This document shows, piece after piece, positions 8,879-18,258 of a stretch of DNA of 64,000 bases. Origin of the DNA: Anaerolineales bacterium (GTDB lineage Bacteria; Chloroflexota; Anaerolineae; Anaerolineales; UBA11858); contig JANQED010000151.1 in the NCBI GenBank assembly GCA_028278545.1, positions 35,146-99,145 of the forward strand, given 5' to 3'. A program made the translations under genes and the position numbers. The notes beneath the pieces are model-generated. The model had not been told where the DNA came from, did no database searches, and saw nothing but the letters and a program-made list of their open reading frames with translations. Every line of letters starts with the position of its first letter. Within the stretch, counting starts at the first letter, position 1.

Positions 8879-10690
8879 TCAAGGAGTTTCTGGCATGGGA
8901 TGTGCGGCGAAGAACTCCCAAATCAGGTCATTGACGGTGATGGTTGGTTCGAAACCTCCTCCTCCAAAGCTGGTCGCCGGCCAGTTATGGCCGTCCAGGG
9001 CCAGGGAGTACAGCATCACATCGGCGCCGGCATCGCAACTGGCCCAATGATCCAGGGTGATCACCCCGCCGGTGGAGTGTGTTTCTGGCTCTGGGGCACA
9101 ACCGTTTCTCTCCGCCCAGGATGCGGCCCAAAGGGGGATTTCAGGCACGTTAACGTACCCTTCGTAATCCGTGCCCTCATAGGGAATGATCTCGTCGCGC
9201 AGTCCGTGGAAAGCCAGTACGGGGACGGGTCGGCTGGGTTGGCATTCCTCCCAGAAGTAATAAGCTCCGGCTACCGGAGCGATGGCGGCGATCTTCCCCG
9301 CCAGGTTGCAGCCCAGACGATTAACCATGCCGCCGCCATTAGAGAAGCCCACAGCGTAGACGCGTTGAGAGTCGATGCTCAACTGGTCATTCAAGTTTGC
9401 TAACAACTCGTCAACAAACCGAACGTCATCGACCTCCGACTCGGACTCACCATCTGGGAGGTCTTCCCAGGTCGTCGGGGAGCCGCTTGCCTGGGGATAG
9501 GCGACGATGAAACCATTTTGGTCTGCCAGAGGGTTGAATTCAAGATATTTCTCTGCATCGAAGGCGTTAGAACCCCGCCCGTGGAAGACGAGCACCAGCG
9601 GCACCGCCGTGCCGGGTTCGTAACTGGGGGGAACGTGGAGCTTGAAAGTGCGGTCGATACCGCCCGATTCGATCACCGTGAAATAATCCCCCGGGGCAGC
9701 GAAGTCGGTTTCGGCAGCTGCCACTGTAGGGGTGGGCAGTTGAACCGCTGCCAGGCTGGTTTTGGGATGTGCTTCGAAGAACATCCAGATCGCCTCGGTG
9801 GCATCAATGGCCTGGGTGGTGCCATCAAGTTCGATGGCGAAATCCGATCCCGGCCAGGTGTGCCCGCCATCTGCGATGGAGTACAGCGCCACCAGAGTGT
9901 CGCCGTTACAGTCTCCCCAAAATTCAAGGGTAAGGGTATCCATGGGTTGATTGGTGGCGGGGGTGCTGGCGCAGCCATTACGTTCTGCCCAGGCCTCCAC
10001 CCAATCGTAAACTTTGGGGTTGTACTGGTTCCCCCAATAGGGGATGACCGAATCGTTGAGCCCATGGATGCCCAGCACTGAAACCGCATACTGCGCTTCA
10101 CAGTCAGAGTAACCCACGTGCCCGCCGGAAACGGGCGCCACGGCAGCAAAAACATCTGAGTAAGCGCAAGCCAGCCGATTGGCCATAGAAGCCCCATTGG
10201 AAAAACCGGTAGCATAGATGCGGGTGGGGTCGATGTTGATTTCAGCTTGCAAGTGTGCCAACAGCGCATCAAAGAAGGCCATGTCGGCGTCGCCGATCTC
10301 GGCGGGGACCGCGCCCCACCAGGTAGGGGGATCGTCGATAGCCTGGGGTGCCACGACCACAAAGCCGGCTTCATCGGCTTTGGCGTTCATTTGGGTCATC
10401 TCTTGTTGATGAGACGCGGTATCCGTGCGGCCATGGATGTTGAACACCAGGGGTATCGGGAGATCGGCCTGATAGCCAGGGGGGATGTGCAGCAAGAAGC
10501 TGCGCTCTGTGCCGTTGACGTCGATGGTCTCACTGTAGTCGCCGGGCTCCAGATATTTGCCTGGGGCGGGGGTTTGGGTAGGCTGAGCGGTGGAGGTAGG
10601 GGCAGCCGTAGGGGTGGGGTTGACTGGGGCTGGACTGCATGACGGGATTACTATAATGAAGACCAATATGAATAAAGGGAAGTGTTTCAT
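8879..10690 (-). CDS. Secreted polyhydroxybutyrate-depolymerase-like esterase with two tandem esterase domains
   Basis: Lipoprotein signal; two repeats each with R(S/T)F(L/K)LH(I/V)PP, (F/V)(N/F)HGR, GFSNG nucleophile elbow, GH(T/N)WP and C-terminal IW(M/E)FF(E/A)AHP. Confidence 0.88.
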   Translation of the reverse strand: MKHFPLFILVFIIVIPSCSPAPVNPTPTAAPTSTAQPTQTPAPGKYLEPGDYSETIDVNGTERSFLLHIPPGYQADLPIPLVFNIHGRTDTASHQQEMTQMNAKADEAGFVVVAPQAIDDPPTWWGAVPAEIGDADMAFFDALLAHLQAEINIDPTRIYATGFSNGASMANRLACAYSDVFAAVAPVSGGHVGYSDCEAQYAVSVLGIHGLNDSVIPYWGNQYNPKVYDWVEAWAERNGCASTPATNQPMDTLTLEFWGDCNGDTLVALYSIADGGHTWPGSDFAIELDGTTQAIDATEAIWMFFEAHPKTSLAAVQLPTPTVAAAETDFAAPGDYFTVIESGGIDRTFKLHVPPSYEPGTAVPLVLVFHGRGSNAFDAEKYLEFNPLADQNGFIVAYPQASGSPTTWEDLPDGESESEVDDVRFVDELLANLNDQLSIDSQRVYAVGFSNGGGMVNRLGCNLAGKIAAIAPVAGAYYFWEECQPSRPVPVLAFHGLRDEIIPYEGTDYEGYVNVPEIPLWAASWAERNGCAPEPETHSTGGVITLDHWASCDAGADVMLYSLALDGHNWPATSFGGGGFEPTITVNDLIWEFFAAHPMPETP

Positions 10691-10893
10691 GAGTTTTGCT
10701 CGCGTTGCTCTTGACGGATTTTTGGACGGGCTTCAAAGAATCCCCAGATGGCGTCGGTAGCGCTGATATCCGGCTCGATCAACGGGTTTCTGTGGGGAGA
10801 GGGGGTGCGTCGCCGACGGGCGATAAGCAACCTCACTCTCCCCAGGACGAGGAGGAGGAACAGCTTGAAGGGTTTGATGTTTGATGACTTCAT
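10687..10893 (-). pseudogene. Internally deleted PHB-depolymerase-like paralog (signal peptide + C-terminal tip only)
   Basis: MKSSNIKPFKLFLLLVL...ISATDAIWGFFEARPK*; C-terminus matches IDATEAIWMFFEAHPK / ITVNDLIWEFFAAHP of the adjacent gene; TGA overlaps ATG of that gene (ATGA). Confidence 0.7.
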
Positions 10894-11156
10894 CTTGTTG
10901 TCGTCGATGTTAGGCGCTTGGCACTTCCTGCGACACCCCAAGGTCACCTGCACAACGAATCATCCATTCTGTTATGCATACCAGGAAGTTGCCTTGGATG
11001 TTCAGAATCGGGCACTTTAATAATTCGCGACGTGCGGCAGTATGGGTGATTAGAAGGAAGTATACAATGCGAGGCTTGTGAATACTTTGAGACTTTTTGA
11101 CTGATCCTGCGTATACATCAGCGAGGATCACAATCAAGATACCAATGGAGACGAGA

Positions 11157-12677
11157 ATGCAGAAAAAACATGCTTTGGTGATCGGTGCCGGGATTGGCGG
11201 CATCGCCTCGGCGATCCGTTTGGCCCAAAATGGCTACCAGGTTACCGTCGTCGAAAAATGTCAGCGCGCCGGGGGGCGCTGCAACATCATCGAAAGGGGC
11301 GGTCACCGCTTCGATACCGGCCCGACCCTCTTCTTGATGCCCGAGTTATATAAACAGGCCTTTGCCGAAATCGGTGAACGCATTGAAGATCATGTCGATC
11401 TGATTTGCATCGACCCGACCTACCAAATCTACTTCGACGATGACACCACCCTCAGGTTGACCTCGGACCTCAAGACCATGCAGGACCAATTGGAGGATAT
11501 CGAAGCTGGCAGTTTCAGCCAGTACCTTCGCTATCTGTCTGAGGGGCAAAGTCATTATGAACAAGCTCTGCCTAATATTGTCCAGCGCCCCTTCGATCAT
11601 TGGTACCAGTTCTTCACCTTGAAGAACCTGATCCTGCTCCTGCGCTTGAAAGCCCTCAAAAAGCATTTCAACCATATCGGGAAATACTTCCGGGACGTAC
11701 GCTTGAAGGTCGCCTTTACCTTTCAGAACATGTATATGGGGGTCAACCCCTGCGAAGCGCCGGCCATGTTCTCGCTGATGCAGTACACCGAGTTGGCTGA
11801 CGGCGTCTGGTTCCCTAAGGGAGGCATGTACAGCGTCATCGAAGCGCTGGTGAAGATCGCCCACAAGTGGGGTGTGCAGTTCATCTTCGACACCACGGTC
11901 GAAAAGATCAATGTGGAAGGCCGCCGGGCCACCGGGATCGTGCTCGAAGATGGCCGTGAGCTGCGCGCCGACACCATCATTGCCAATGCCGACCTTCCCT
12001 ATGTTTACCGGGAACTCTTGCCAGACGACGGCACCGCGCGAAGACTGGACGCCAAGAAGTACGGTTGCTCGGCCCTGGTTCTCCTGTGGGGCGTTGACAA
12101 GCAGTATCCGCAGCTGGGCCCTCACAATCTTTTCATTGCCGAGGACTATCGCGAGAGCTTCGATGCCCTCTTCGACGGCCGCACCGTAGCGGCTGAACCC
12201 AGTTTCTATATTCACGCCCCTGCCCGCGTCGATCCCTCCATGGCGCCGACGGGACAGGATACCCTGATGATTGCTTTTCCCATCGGCCACTTGACAGAGG
12301 ACGACTCCCAAGACTGGCCGTTGATCAAAGAACAGTGTCAGGCATTCGTGCTGAAGCGGCTGGAGAGGCTCGGTATCACTGATCTGGAAGAGCATATCAA
12401 ATTCGAGATCAACCTCACACCTCTATACTGGCAGAACCGCTACAACCTGACCAAAGGATCGGCGCATGGATTGAGTCACGATCTGCTGCAGATGGGTTAT
12501 ATGAGGCCTCACAACCGTCATAAGCGCTACCGCAACCTGTACTTTGTGGGTGCCAGCACCCACCCAGGGACGGGTTTGCCCACGGTGCTGGTCTCTGCCA
12601 AATTAGTCTCTGAGAGGATCCTGATAGAGATGGAAGCCCCCGAAATTTCTGAGGCTACAATCCCTGTAGCAGCGTAA
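11157..12677 (+). CDS. Phytoene desaturase (CrtI-type FAD oxidoreductase)
   Basis: ALVIGAGIGGIASAIRLAQNGYQVTVVEKCQRAGGRCN...DTGPTLFLMPELY...C-terminal YFVGASTHPGTGLPTVLVSAKLVSERI; SD GGAG upstream of ATG 11157. Confidence 0.93.
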   Translation: MQKKHALVIGAGIGGIASAIRLAQNGYQVTVVEKCQRAGGRCNIIERGGHRFDTGPTLFLMPELYKQAFAEIGERIEDHVDLICIDPTYQIYFDDDTTLRLTSDLKTMQDQLEDIEAGSFSQYLRYLSEGQSHYEQALPNIVQRPFDHWYQFFTLKNLILLLRLKALKKHFNHIGKYFRDVRLKVAFTFQNMYMGVNPCEAPAMFSLMQYTELADGVWFPKGGMYSVIEALVKIAHKWGVQFIFDTTVEKINVEGRRATGIVLEDGRELRADTIIANADLPYVYRELLPDDGTARRLDAKKYGCSALVLLWGVDKQYPQLGPHNLFIAEDYRESFDALFDGRTVAAEPSFYIHAPARVDPSMAPTGQDTLMIAFPIGHLTEDDSQDWPLIKEQCQAFVLKRLERLGITDLEEHIKFEINLTPLYWQNRYNLTKGSAHGLSHDLLQMGYMRPHNRHKRYRNLYFVGASTHPGTGLPTVLVSAKLVSERILIEMEAPEISEATIPVAA

Positions 12678-12698
12678 TTCATCTATGTAGGAACACAC

Positions 12699-13655
12699 AT
12701 GACTGCCAAACTCGCCCGCAAGATCACCTGGAACAGCAGCAAGCAGACTTATTACACCATCCGTCTGATGGTCGATAAGGGCATGGACGACGATTGTTAT
12801 CGATCCTACAGCTATTTCCGCTGGGCGGACGATGTCATCGACGAAGAATGCCAGACCCAGGCCGAACGGCTGGCTTTCATCCAGCGCCAGACCCGATTGG
12901 TGGACGGGCTGTGCAGGAATGAGGGCTTAGTAGATGGCCTGATCTCCGAGGAAGAGCTGATTGCCGACCTGATCGACCACGAGCAGGATGAGAGTTGTAA
13001 GCTGCACTCTTATGTACGCAACTTCCTGGCCATCCTGGAATTCGATGCCCGGCGCAAGGGCCGCCAGGTCAGCCAGGATGAACTAGTTTGGTATTCAGAG
13101 CGTTTGGGCGTGGCGGTCACCGATGCCATCCAGCATTTCATCGGCCACGAGCATCCTTATGCCGAAGATGATCGCCGTTACCTTGCCGCCACCGCCGCCC
13201 ACATCGTGCACATGCTGCGTGATATGCTGGAGGATATTCGGGAAGGCTACATCAATATCCCCCAAGAATACCTGGCTGAGCAGGGTATCGCCCCCGAAGA
13301 CACCCAAAACCTGGCTGCGCTTTGCGATCCGGTTGTATTACGCCCCTTTGTGAAGGCGCAGATTGAACTGGCGCGCCGCTATTTCGCGGCCGGGAAGGAA
13401 TACTTAGATACCCTTCAAGTCCTGCGCTGCAAGCTGGCTGGCTACCTATATTGTCTGCGCTTTGAGGGCGTCTTGGATGCCATCGAGGGCGATGGCTATC
13501 TCCTGCGCGCCGAATATCGAGAGAGGCACAAGCTGAAGACGCTGGTGAAAGCCCTCGGGTTGGTGGTTTCGATTTCTGTGCGGCATCTGTGGCAGCGGTT
13601 CGGGGATGTTGTTGGGTGGCAAAATCGAGAATGTGAACTAAAACCCAGCGGCTAG
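12699..13655 (+). CDS. Squalene/phytoene synthase family protein
   Basis: SYSYFRWADDVIDE and LRDMLEDIREGYINIPQEYL Asp-rich motifs; directly follows desaturase. Confidence 0.88.
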   Translation: MTAKLARKITWNSSKQTYYTIRLMVDKGMDDDCYRSYSYFRWADDVIDEECQTQAERLAFIQRQTRLVDGLCRNEGLVDGLISEEELIADLIDHEQDESCKLHSYVRNFLAILEFDARRKGRQVSQDELVWYSERLGVAVTDAIQHFIGHEHPYAEDDRRYLAATAAHIVHMLRDMLEDIREGYINIPQEYLAEQGIAPEDTQNLAALCDPVVLRPFVKAQIELARRYFAAGKEYLDTLQVLRCKLAGYLYCLRFEGVLDAIEGDGYLLRAEYRERHKLKTLVKALGLVVSISVRHLWQRFGDVVGWQNRECELKPSG

Positions 13656-13699
13656 TAAGTTGCCCCAAATTTTTCCCAAACATCTTGTTTCCGAAATTG

Positions 13700-13757
13700 C
13701 TGGGGAAATCATACCCCAGCGAAAAGACCTCCGAGGTCAGTCAACGCTCGGAGGTCT
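13700..13757. terminator. Tandem hairpins (CTGGGG/CCCCAG and AGACCTCCGAG/CTCGGAGGTCT) between convergent genes
   Basis: Perfect inverted repeats 13700-13719 and 13725-13757 lying between convergent gene ends. Confidence 0.7.
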
Positions 13758-13776
13758 GGTTCCGCCGTGGAAAAAA

Positions 13777-14361
13777 TCACTTCAGGATGGGGATGCTCAA
13801 GCGGTATCGGATGGGCTTATCAGAAAGTGCCCGCGAGGCGTTGACTACTCCCTGATAGATCGAGAACATCCCGATTAAGATGAAGGGAAACGCGGCCAGA
13901 AGGCTCAAGCCGGTGTAGAACAGATCGCTGGCGCCACGACCGGTTTCTTCTAGAAAAACGACCCCGCTCAACAAGATTATCACGAAAAACAGGGTAGCAA
14001 ACAGCGTTAAGGTGATTGTGATCTGGAAATTGAGCACCTGGCGGCCATGTTGGTTGATCTTGTAACTGTGTTTCTTCTTCCGAGACCAAATCCACAGCGG
14101 GATAAAGACAACGCCCAGGGCGCAGCTGAGATGCAAGGCTGTCAGCCACATGGCCTCGTTATGGGTATTCTCCTCTGTGAAGTCAAATTCCAGGATATTG
14201 CTCAGGTTGTTGAGTGTGAAAGCTCGGGGTTCGACCTCGCCGCTTTCGATACGCTGGATGGTGCGCTTGCTGACTTCGCAGTATTCGGCCAGTTTCTCCT
14301 GAGTGAGGCCTTTCTGTATCCGAAGGTCAGCAATAGTCATACCTAGATCTGGTTGGTTCAT
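13777..14361 (-). CDS. XRE-family HTH fused to DUF4870-like membrane domain
   Basis: MTIADLRIQKGLTQEKLAEYCEVSKRTIQRIESGEVEPR then four hydrophobic segments with NQHGRQVLNFQITITL and PIRYRLSIPILK. Confidence 0.82.
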   Translation of the reverse strand: MNQPDLGMTIADLRIQKGLTQEKLAEYCEVSKRTIQRIESGEVEPRAFTLNNLSNILEFDFTEENTHNEAMWLTALHLSCALGVVFIPLWIWSRKKKHSYKINQHGRQVLNFQITITLTLFATLFFVIILLSGVVFLEETGRGASDLFYTGLSLLAAFPFILIGMFSIYQGVVNASRALSDKPIRYRLSIPILK

Positions 14362-14537
14362 GGTTCACTCCTTGATTGAATCTGTTGATGAACTCGCTCA
14401 TCATTATAAGGAGCGGATCCCGCATTTCAATGTCGCTATGGCGTCATTTTGGCGACATTGGGCCGTTTTTGTTCGGTGGAACGCTAAAAAATGGAATTTC
14501 TCTTGTGTCGAGCATGGCGACGGGTTTGATTCTGCTG

Positions 14538-14960
14538 TTATTCGGCCCTGAGTGGGCTGATCACGATGATCTCTGTCCCGAAAGGGTCGCTCACCGGGCA
14601 GTAGCGGATGGGTACATACATCAATTGATCCGTGGGAGCCTCTCCTGTTCCCCCGGCCTCGATAAAGGCGCGCTGCAGCGCCTCGGCTTCTTCAGGAGTC
14701 TCGACCTCGAGGGTGATTTCAACATTTCTGGGCGTGCTGGCTTTTGCCTGGAAGAGGGTCAACCAGCCAGACCCAATACGCCAGCCGCGCGTCCCGGCAC
14801 CTTCCTGGTAAGCCGGGGGGCCGAGCACTTGCGTGTAGTAATCAACCACCTCGGTGTAATTCTCATAGAACAGCGCCACCCCGAAAGCGCCGGTGAAGTT
14901 GTAGCGCAGTTCTGGGGGCGGTTCGGTATAGAATTTTTTCTTGTAGGTTTCGAAATCCAT
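14538..14960 (-). CDS. VOC family protein (glyoxalase/bleomycin-resistance-like)
   Basis: FYENYTEVVDYYTQVLGPP...GWRIGSGWLTLFQ...DPFGTEIIVISPL. Confidence 0.75.
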   Translation of the reverse strand: MDFETYKKKFYTEPPPELRYNFTGAFGVALFYENYTEVVDYYTQVLGPPAYQEGAGTRGWRIGSGWLTLFQAKASTPRNVEITLEVETPEEAEALQRAFIEAGGTGEAPTDQLMYVPIRYCPVSDPFGTEIIVISPLRAE

Positions 14961-14995
14961 GCTATTCCTTTCGATGAGGAGAATTCAAGCCTGCC

Positions 14996-15946
14996 TCAAA
15001 GAGCCTTCACATTTTCATAAGCCTCCCTGACCACTTCTGCGCTTGCGCGCAGTGCTGTTTCTTCGGTTTTGTTCAGTGATAGCGGCAGCAGGATCGTATC
15101 TAGAATACCCTTCCCTCCGACCAGATGGGGCAGTGACAGGGTCACATCTTTTACGCCCGCCACATCCCGAACGGGTGTACAGACCGTTAACAAAGCGCGC
15201 TGATCTTTTAAGATCACTTCCACAATGCGGGTCAATGCGCTGCCGATCCCGAACGAAGTGTTGCCCTTGCCCTCGATGATGTTGAAAGCCGCGCTGCGCA
15301 CGCGCCTTTCAATGTCTGCGCGGACTTCATCATCGGTGCAGATATCCCACTGGCGGCAAAATTCATCCAGGGGCACACCACCAACCGTGACCAACGACCA
15401 GGGGAATACTTCTGAGTCTCCGTGCTCGCCCAATACATAGCCATGCACATGGGGTGGATCGACTCCCAAGTGCCCGCCCAGCAAAGCGCGGAAACGGGCC
15501 GTATCTAGGGTCGTCCCTGAGCCGATCACACGGGAGCGATGGACGCCATACTTATCGGCGATATCCGCGGTGAGGTGCGTCATCACATCGACCGGGTTTG
15601 TCGCCACCAGGATGATTGCATCTCTGGCGTTTTCCAAAACCTGGGGCACGATCTGATTGAAGATGGCTGCATTACGGGAGAGCAGCTCGAGTCGCGTTTC
15701 CCCAGGCTCTTGTGCCACGCCAGCCGTGATGATCACCACCCGGCTTCCAGCCAGGTCCGAATAATCCCCCGTCGATACGCGCACCGGGTGAGCAAAGGGC
15801 ACTGCGTGTAGCACATCATCTGCTTCTGCCTGGGCGCGCTGCTGATTGAGGTCCGACAGAACAATTTCGCGAGCCACGCCGCGCATGACCATCGCGTACG
15901 CAGCGGTAGCACCCACTGCGCCGGCGCCGATAATTCCTACTTTCAT
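14996..15946 (-). CDS. ldh: L-lactate dehydrogenase
   Basis: [34 protein letters not shown]...[12 protein letters not shown]...[12 protein letters not shown]...[16 protein letters not shown]. Confidence 0.92.
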   Translation of the reverse strand: MKVGIIGAGAVGATAAYAMVMRGVAREIVLSDLNQQRAQAEADDVLHAVPFAHPVRVSTGDYSDLAGSRVVIITAGVAQEPGETRLELLSRNAAIFNQIVPQVLENARDAIILVATNPVDVMTHLTADIADKYGVHRSRVIGSGTTLDTARFRALLGGHLGVDPPHVHGYVLGEHGDSEVFPWSLVTVGGVPLDEFCRQWDICTDDEVRADIERRVRSAAFNIIEGKGNTSFGIGSALTRIVEVILKDQRALLTVCTPVRDVAGVKDVTLSLPHLVGGKGILDTILLPLSLNKTEETALRASAEVVREAYENVKAL

Positions 15947-15989
15947 CTTGATTTTCTCCTTAGAGGTTGTGCTAGAGCAATGCTTGGCA

Positions 15990-16331
15990 TCACTCGCGCA
16001 GTAGATCAATGGTCTCTACCGCGTGGCGCAAATGCGGGATGACGATACTGCCGCCGACGATCAGGGCGACATTGAGGGCATCGTAGAGTTCTGCATCGCT
16101 CCAGCCGGCCTCGATACACTGATCGAGGTGATAGTCGATGCAGTCATTGCAGCGCAACACCGCCGAGGCCACCAATCCCAATAGCTCTTTGGTTTTACCG
16201 TCCAGCGCGCCGTCGCGGTAGGCGGCGCTATCGAGGTTGAAGAAACGTTTGATGCCCAGGTGATCGATCTCGAAGATGCGGTCGTTCATCTTCTGGCGAT
16301 AGGCACGGAATTCATCGAGTCGGTTTGACAT
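15990..16331 (-). CDS. Carboxymuconolactone decarboxylase family (AhpD-like)
   Basis: [61 protein letters not shown]. Confidence 0.87.
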   Translation of the reverse strand: MSNRLDEFRAYRQKMNDRIFEIDHLGIKRFFNLDSAAYRDGALDGKTKELLGLVASAVLRCNDCIDYHLDQCIEAGWSDAELYDALNVALIVGGSIVIPHLRHAVETIDLLRE

Positions 16332-16366
16332 AGAATACCTCTGATTCTGTATATTTTTTGCACATT

Positions 16367-16395
16367 GTAGAGACGCTCCGGCGGAGCGTCTCTAC
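16367..16395. repeat. 29-bp perfect palindrome, copy 1: GTAGAGACGCTCCGGCGGAGCGTCTCTAC
   Basis: 14-bp arms with single G centre; identical to copy at 53292-53320; adjoins TAG stop of 16395-17642 gene. Confidence 0.95.
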
Positions 16396-17642
16396 TAAAC
16401 AGATGGATTTGCCGCCGAGCGACCTGCCAGCCAACCGCTGGAGAAGGCCGCTTGCAGGTTGTAGCCTCCGGTATCGGCGTCCACATCCAAAACTTCACCG
16501 GCGAAATAAAGGCCTTCGACGAGACGTGATTGCATGGTCTTTGGATCGACTTCGCGTGTATCCACACCCCCGGCGGTGACGATGGCCTGCTCGAAAGAGC
16601 GGTGGGCCGTGACTTCCAGGCGGAAATCTTTCAGCCAGCCCCGCAGGCGCTTGCGCTCAGTGGCATTAATCTGGTGGCCGGGTTTATCGGCGGGGATGCC
16701 GGTCAATTTGATGCAAACCGGGATCAGCGTCTTGGGCAGCAGTTCTTTGAGAATGGTCTGATATTGTTTGTTGCTAAACTCCTTCAAATCACGCAGCAAG
16801 CGTTTCTCGAGTTTATCATCGTCCAGGGCAGGCTTGAGGTCAATGGAGATTTCGACGTTCTTTTTAGCTCGTAGGGAGTCCACGATTCCGCGGCTCAGGG
16901 TCAAAATGATCGGCCCAGAGACGCCAAAGTGCGTAAAGAGCATTTCACCAAAGGCCCTAGCGGTCTTTTTCCCGTTCGTCCATACGGTAACGGTCACATT
17001 ACGCAGGCTCAGCCCTTGCAGTTCTCTGGCAACATCCCCGGCTGTGACCAGGGGCACCAGTGCCGGTCGGATGGACACGATACTGTGACCGGCTTTTCTG
17101 GCGAATTCATACCCATCTCCGGTGGAGCCAGTGCCGGGATAGGAGGCCCCACCTGTGGCGATGACCACGGCATCAGCATCGAGTTGAGTGTGCTCAGTTT
17201 TGACGCCGACCACGCGCCCCTCCTCGATCAAGATTTTTTCGGCAGGGGATTGGGCCCAAAGTTTTGCGCCGTTGCGTGTAGCCCAATTGGCGAGGGCCTC
17301 TACCACATCTGAGGAGAGCCCGCTGGCCGGGAAAACGCGCCCGCCACGCTCGGTCACCGTGGGGACGCCTAGATCGTGAAAGAAGGTCAGTAGGTCTTCG
17401 GCGAAATAACGATGGAAGGCCTGCCGCAAGAAGCGGCCATTGGGGCCGAAATGCTCGATGAACTCGTTGATGGGAGCGACGTTGGTCAGGTTGCAGCGTC
17501 CCTTGCCGCTGATGAAGAGCTTGCGTCCGGGTGTCTCCATCTTTTCGAGCAGGGTCACCCTGGCTCCAAGTTGAGCAGCCTGGCCTGAGGCCATCAATCC
17601 AGCAGGCCCGCCGCCAATGACGATAATCTGGCGCGAAGACAT
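16395..17642 (-). CDS. HI0933/YhiN-family NAD(P)/FAD-dependent oxidoreductase
   Basis: IIVIGGGPAGLMASGQAAQLGARVTLLEKMETPGRKLFISGKGRCNLTN...ETGG(Y)NLQAAFSSGWLAGRSAA. Confidence 0.92.
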   Translation of the reverse strand: MSSRQIIVIGGGPAGLMASGQAAQLGARVTLLEKMETPGRKLFISGKGRCNLTNVAPINEFIEHFGPNGRFLRQAFHRYFAEDLLTFFHDLGVPTVTERGGRVFPASGLSSDVVEALANWATRNGAKLWAQSPAEKILIEEGRVVGVKTEHTQLDADAVVIATGGASYPGTGSTGDGYEFARKAGHSIVSIRPALVPLVTAGDVARELQGLSLRNVTVTVWTNGKKTARAFGEMLFTHFGVSGPIILTLSRGIVDSLRAKKNVEISIDLKPALDDDKLEKRLLRDLKEFSNKQYQTILKELLPKTLIPVCIKLTGIPADKPGHQINATERKRLRGWLKDFRLEVTAHRSFEQAIVTAGGVDTREVDPKTMQSRLVEGLYFAGEVLDVDADTGGYNLQAAFSSGWLAGRSAANPSV

Positions 17643-17747
17643 AGGGATATTTTATCTTGTTTGCCCAAACCTGAATTGCAGAATTGACGACAAACGTCCA
17701 ATCGGTTAGTCTCCCCTACCGCAAGTGGGGCGTGTTCCCACCTGAGC

Positions 17748-18101
17748 CTATTTCTTGTCTTCTTGAATGAGCTCAATCAACTGCCCATCCGGGGCACGCA
17801 AATAGGCCGATCTTCCCCAGTAATAATCTTGGGGCTCGACTTCGATGGTGATGCCCTTTTCAGTCAGTTTTTTGCATTCGGCATCGACATCTTCAATGGT
17901 GAAGGCAATGTGATCTTCCGGCGGTAACTCCCCTTCTGTAGGTGAGTAGTTCCTGTGGATAAATATCTTCGTTGAGCCGACCATGAAGATGGCCATGTCA
18001 TCCGATTGCGCCGCTGGATCAGCCCCGAGAAAAGTGCGATAAAAAGCCACCATCTCTTCGACATCCTCAGTGAAAAATGCCAGTTCAGTCAGTTGTTTCA
18101 T
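17748..18101 (-). CDS. VOC family protein
   Basis: ELAFFTEDVEEMVAFYRTFLGADP...DHIAFTIEDVDAECKKLTEKG...LRAPDGQLIELIQ. Confidence 0.85.
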   Translation of the reverse strand: MKQLTELAFFTEDVEEMVAFYRTFLGADPAAQSDDMAIFMVGSTKIFIHRNYSPTEGELPPEDHIAFTIEDVDAECKKLTEKGITIEVEPQDYYWGRSAYLRAPDGQLIELIQEDKK

Positions 18102-18258
18102 GGGTGCACTTTCTGTTTTGAAGCTTTACCGATGTGTATCACCAGCAAAATGAAGGAGATGGAAATTGTGATTACCGCCAAGATCACAAATGGATTTGCT
18201 AAAGATGCGAACAGGGTGTTCTAATCCGATACGTCGCTCCGGGTAACGGATTAGCTCT

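Noticed and set aside
9673-10374. Long antisense ORF (233 aa) inside the PHB-depolymerase-like gene, and similar long shadow ORFs (11346-12395, 19658-20845, 38738-39700)
   Set aside because: Low-complexity or composition-driven translations overlapping strongly supported genes in another frame; no recognisable domains.
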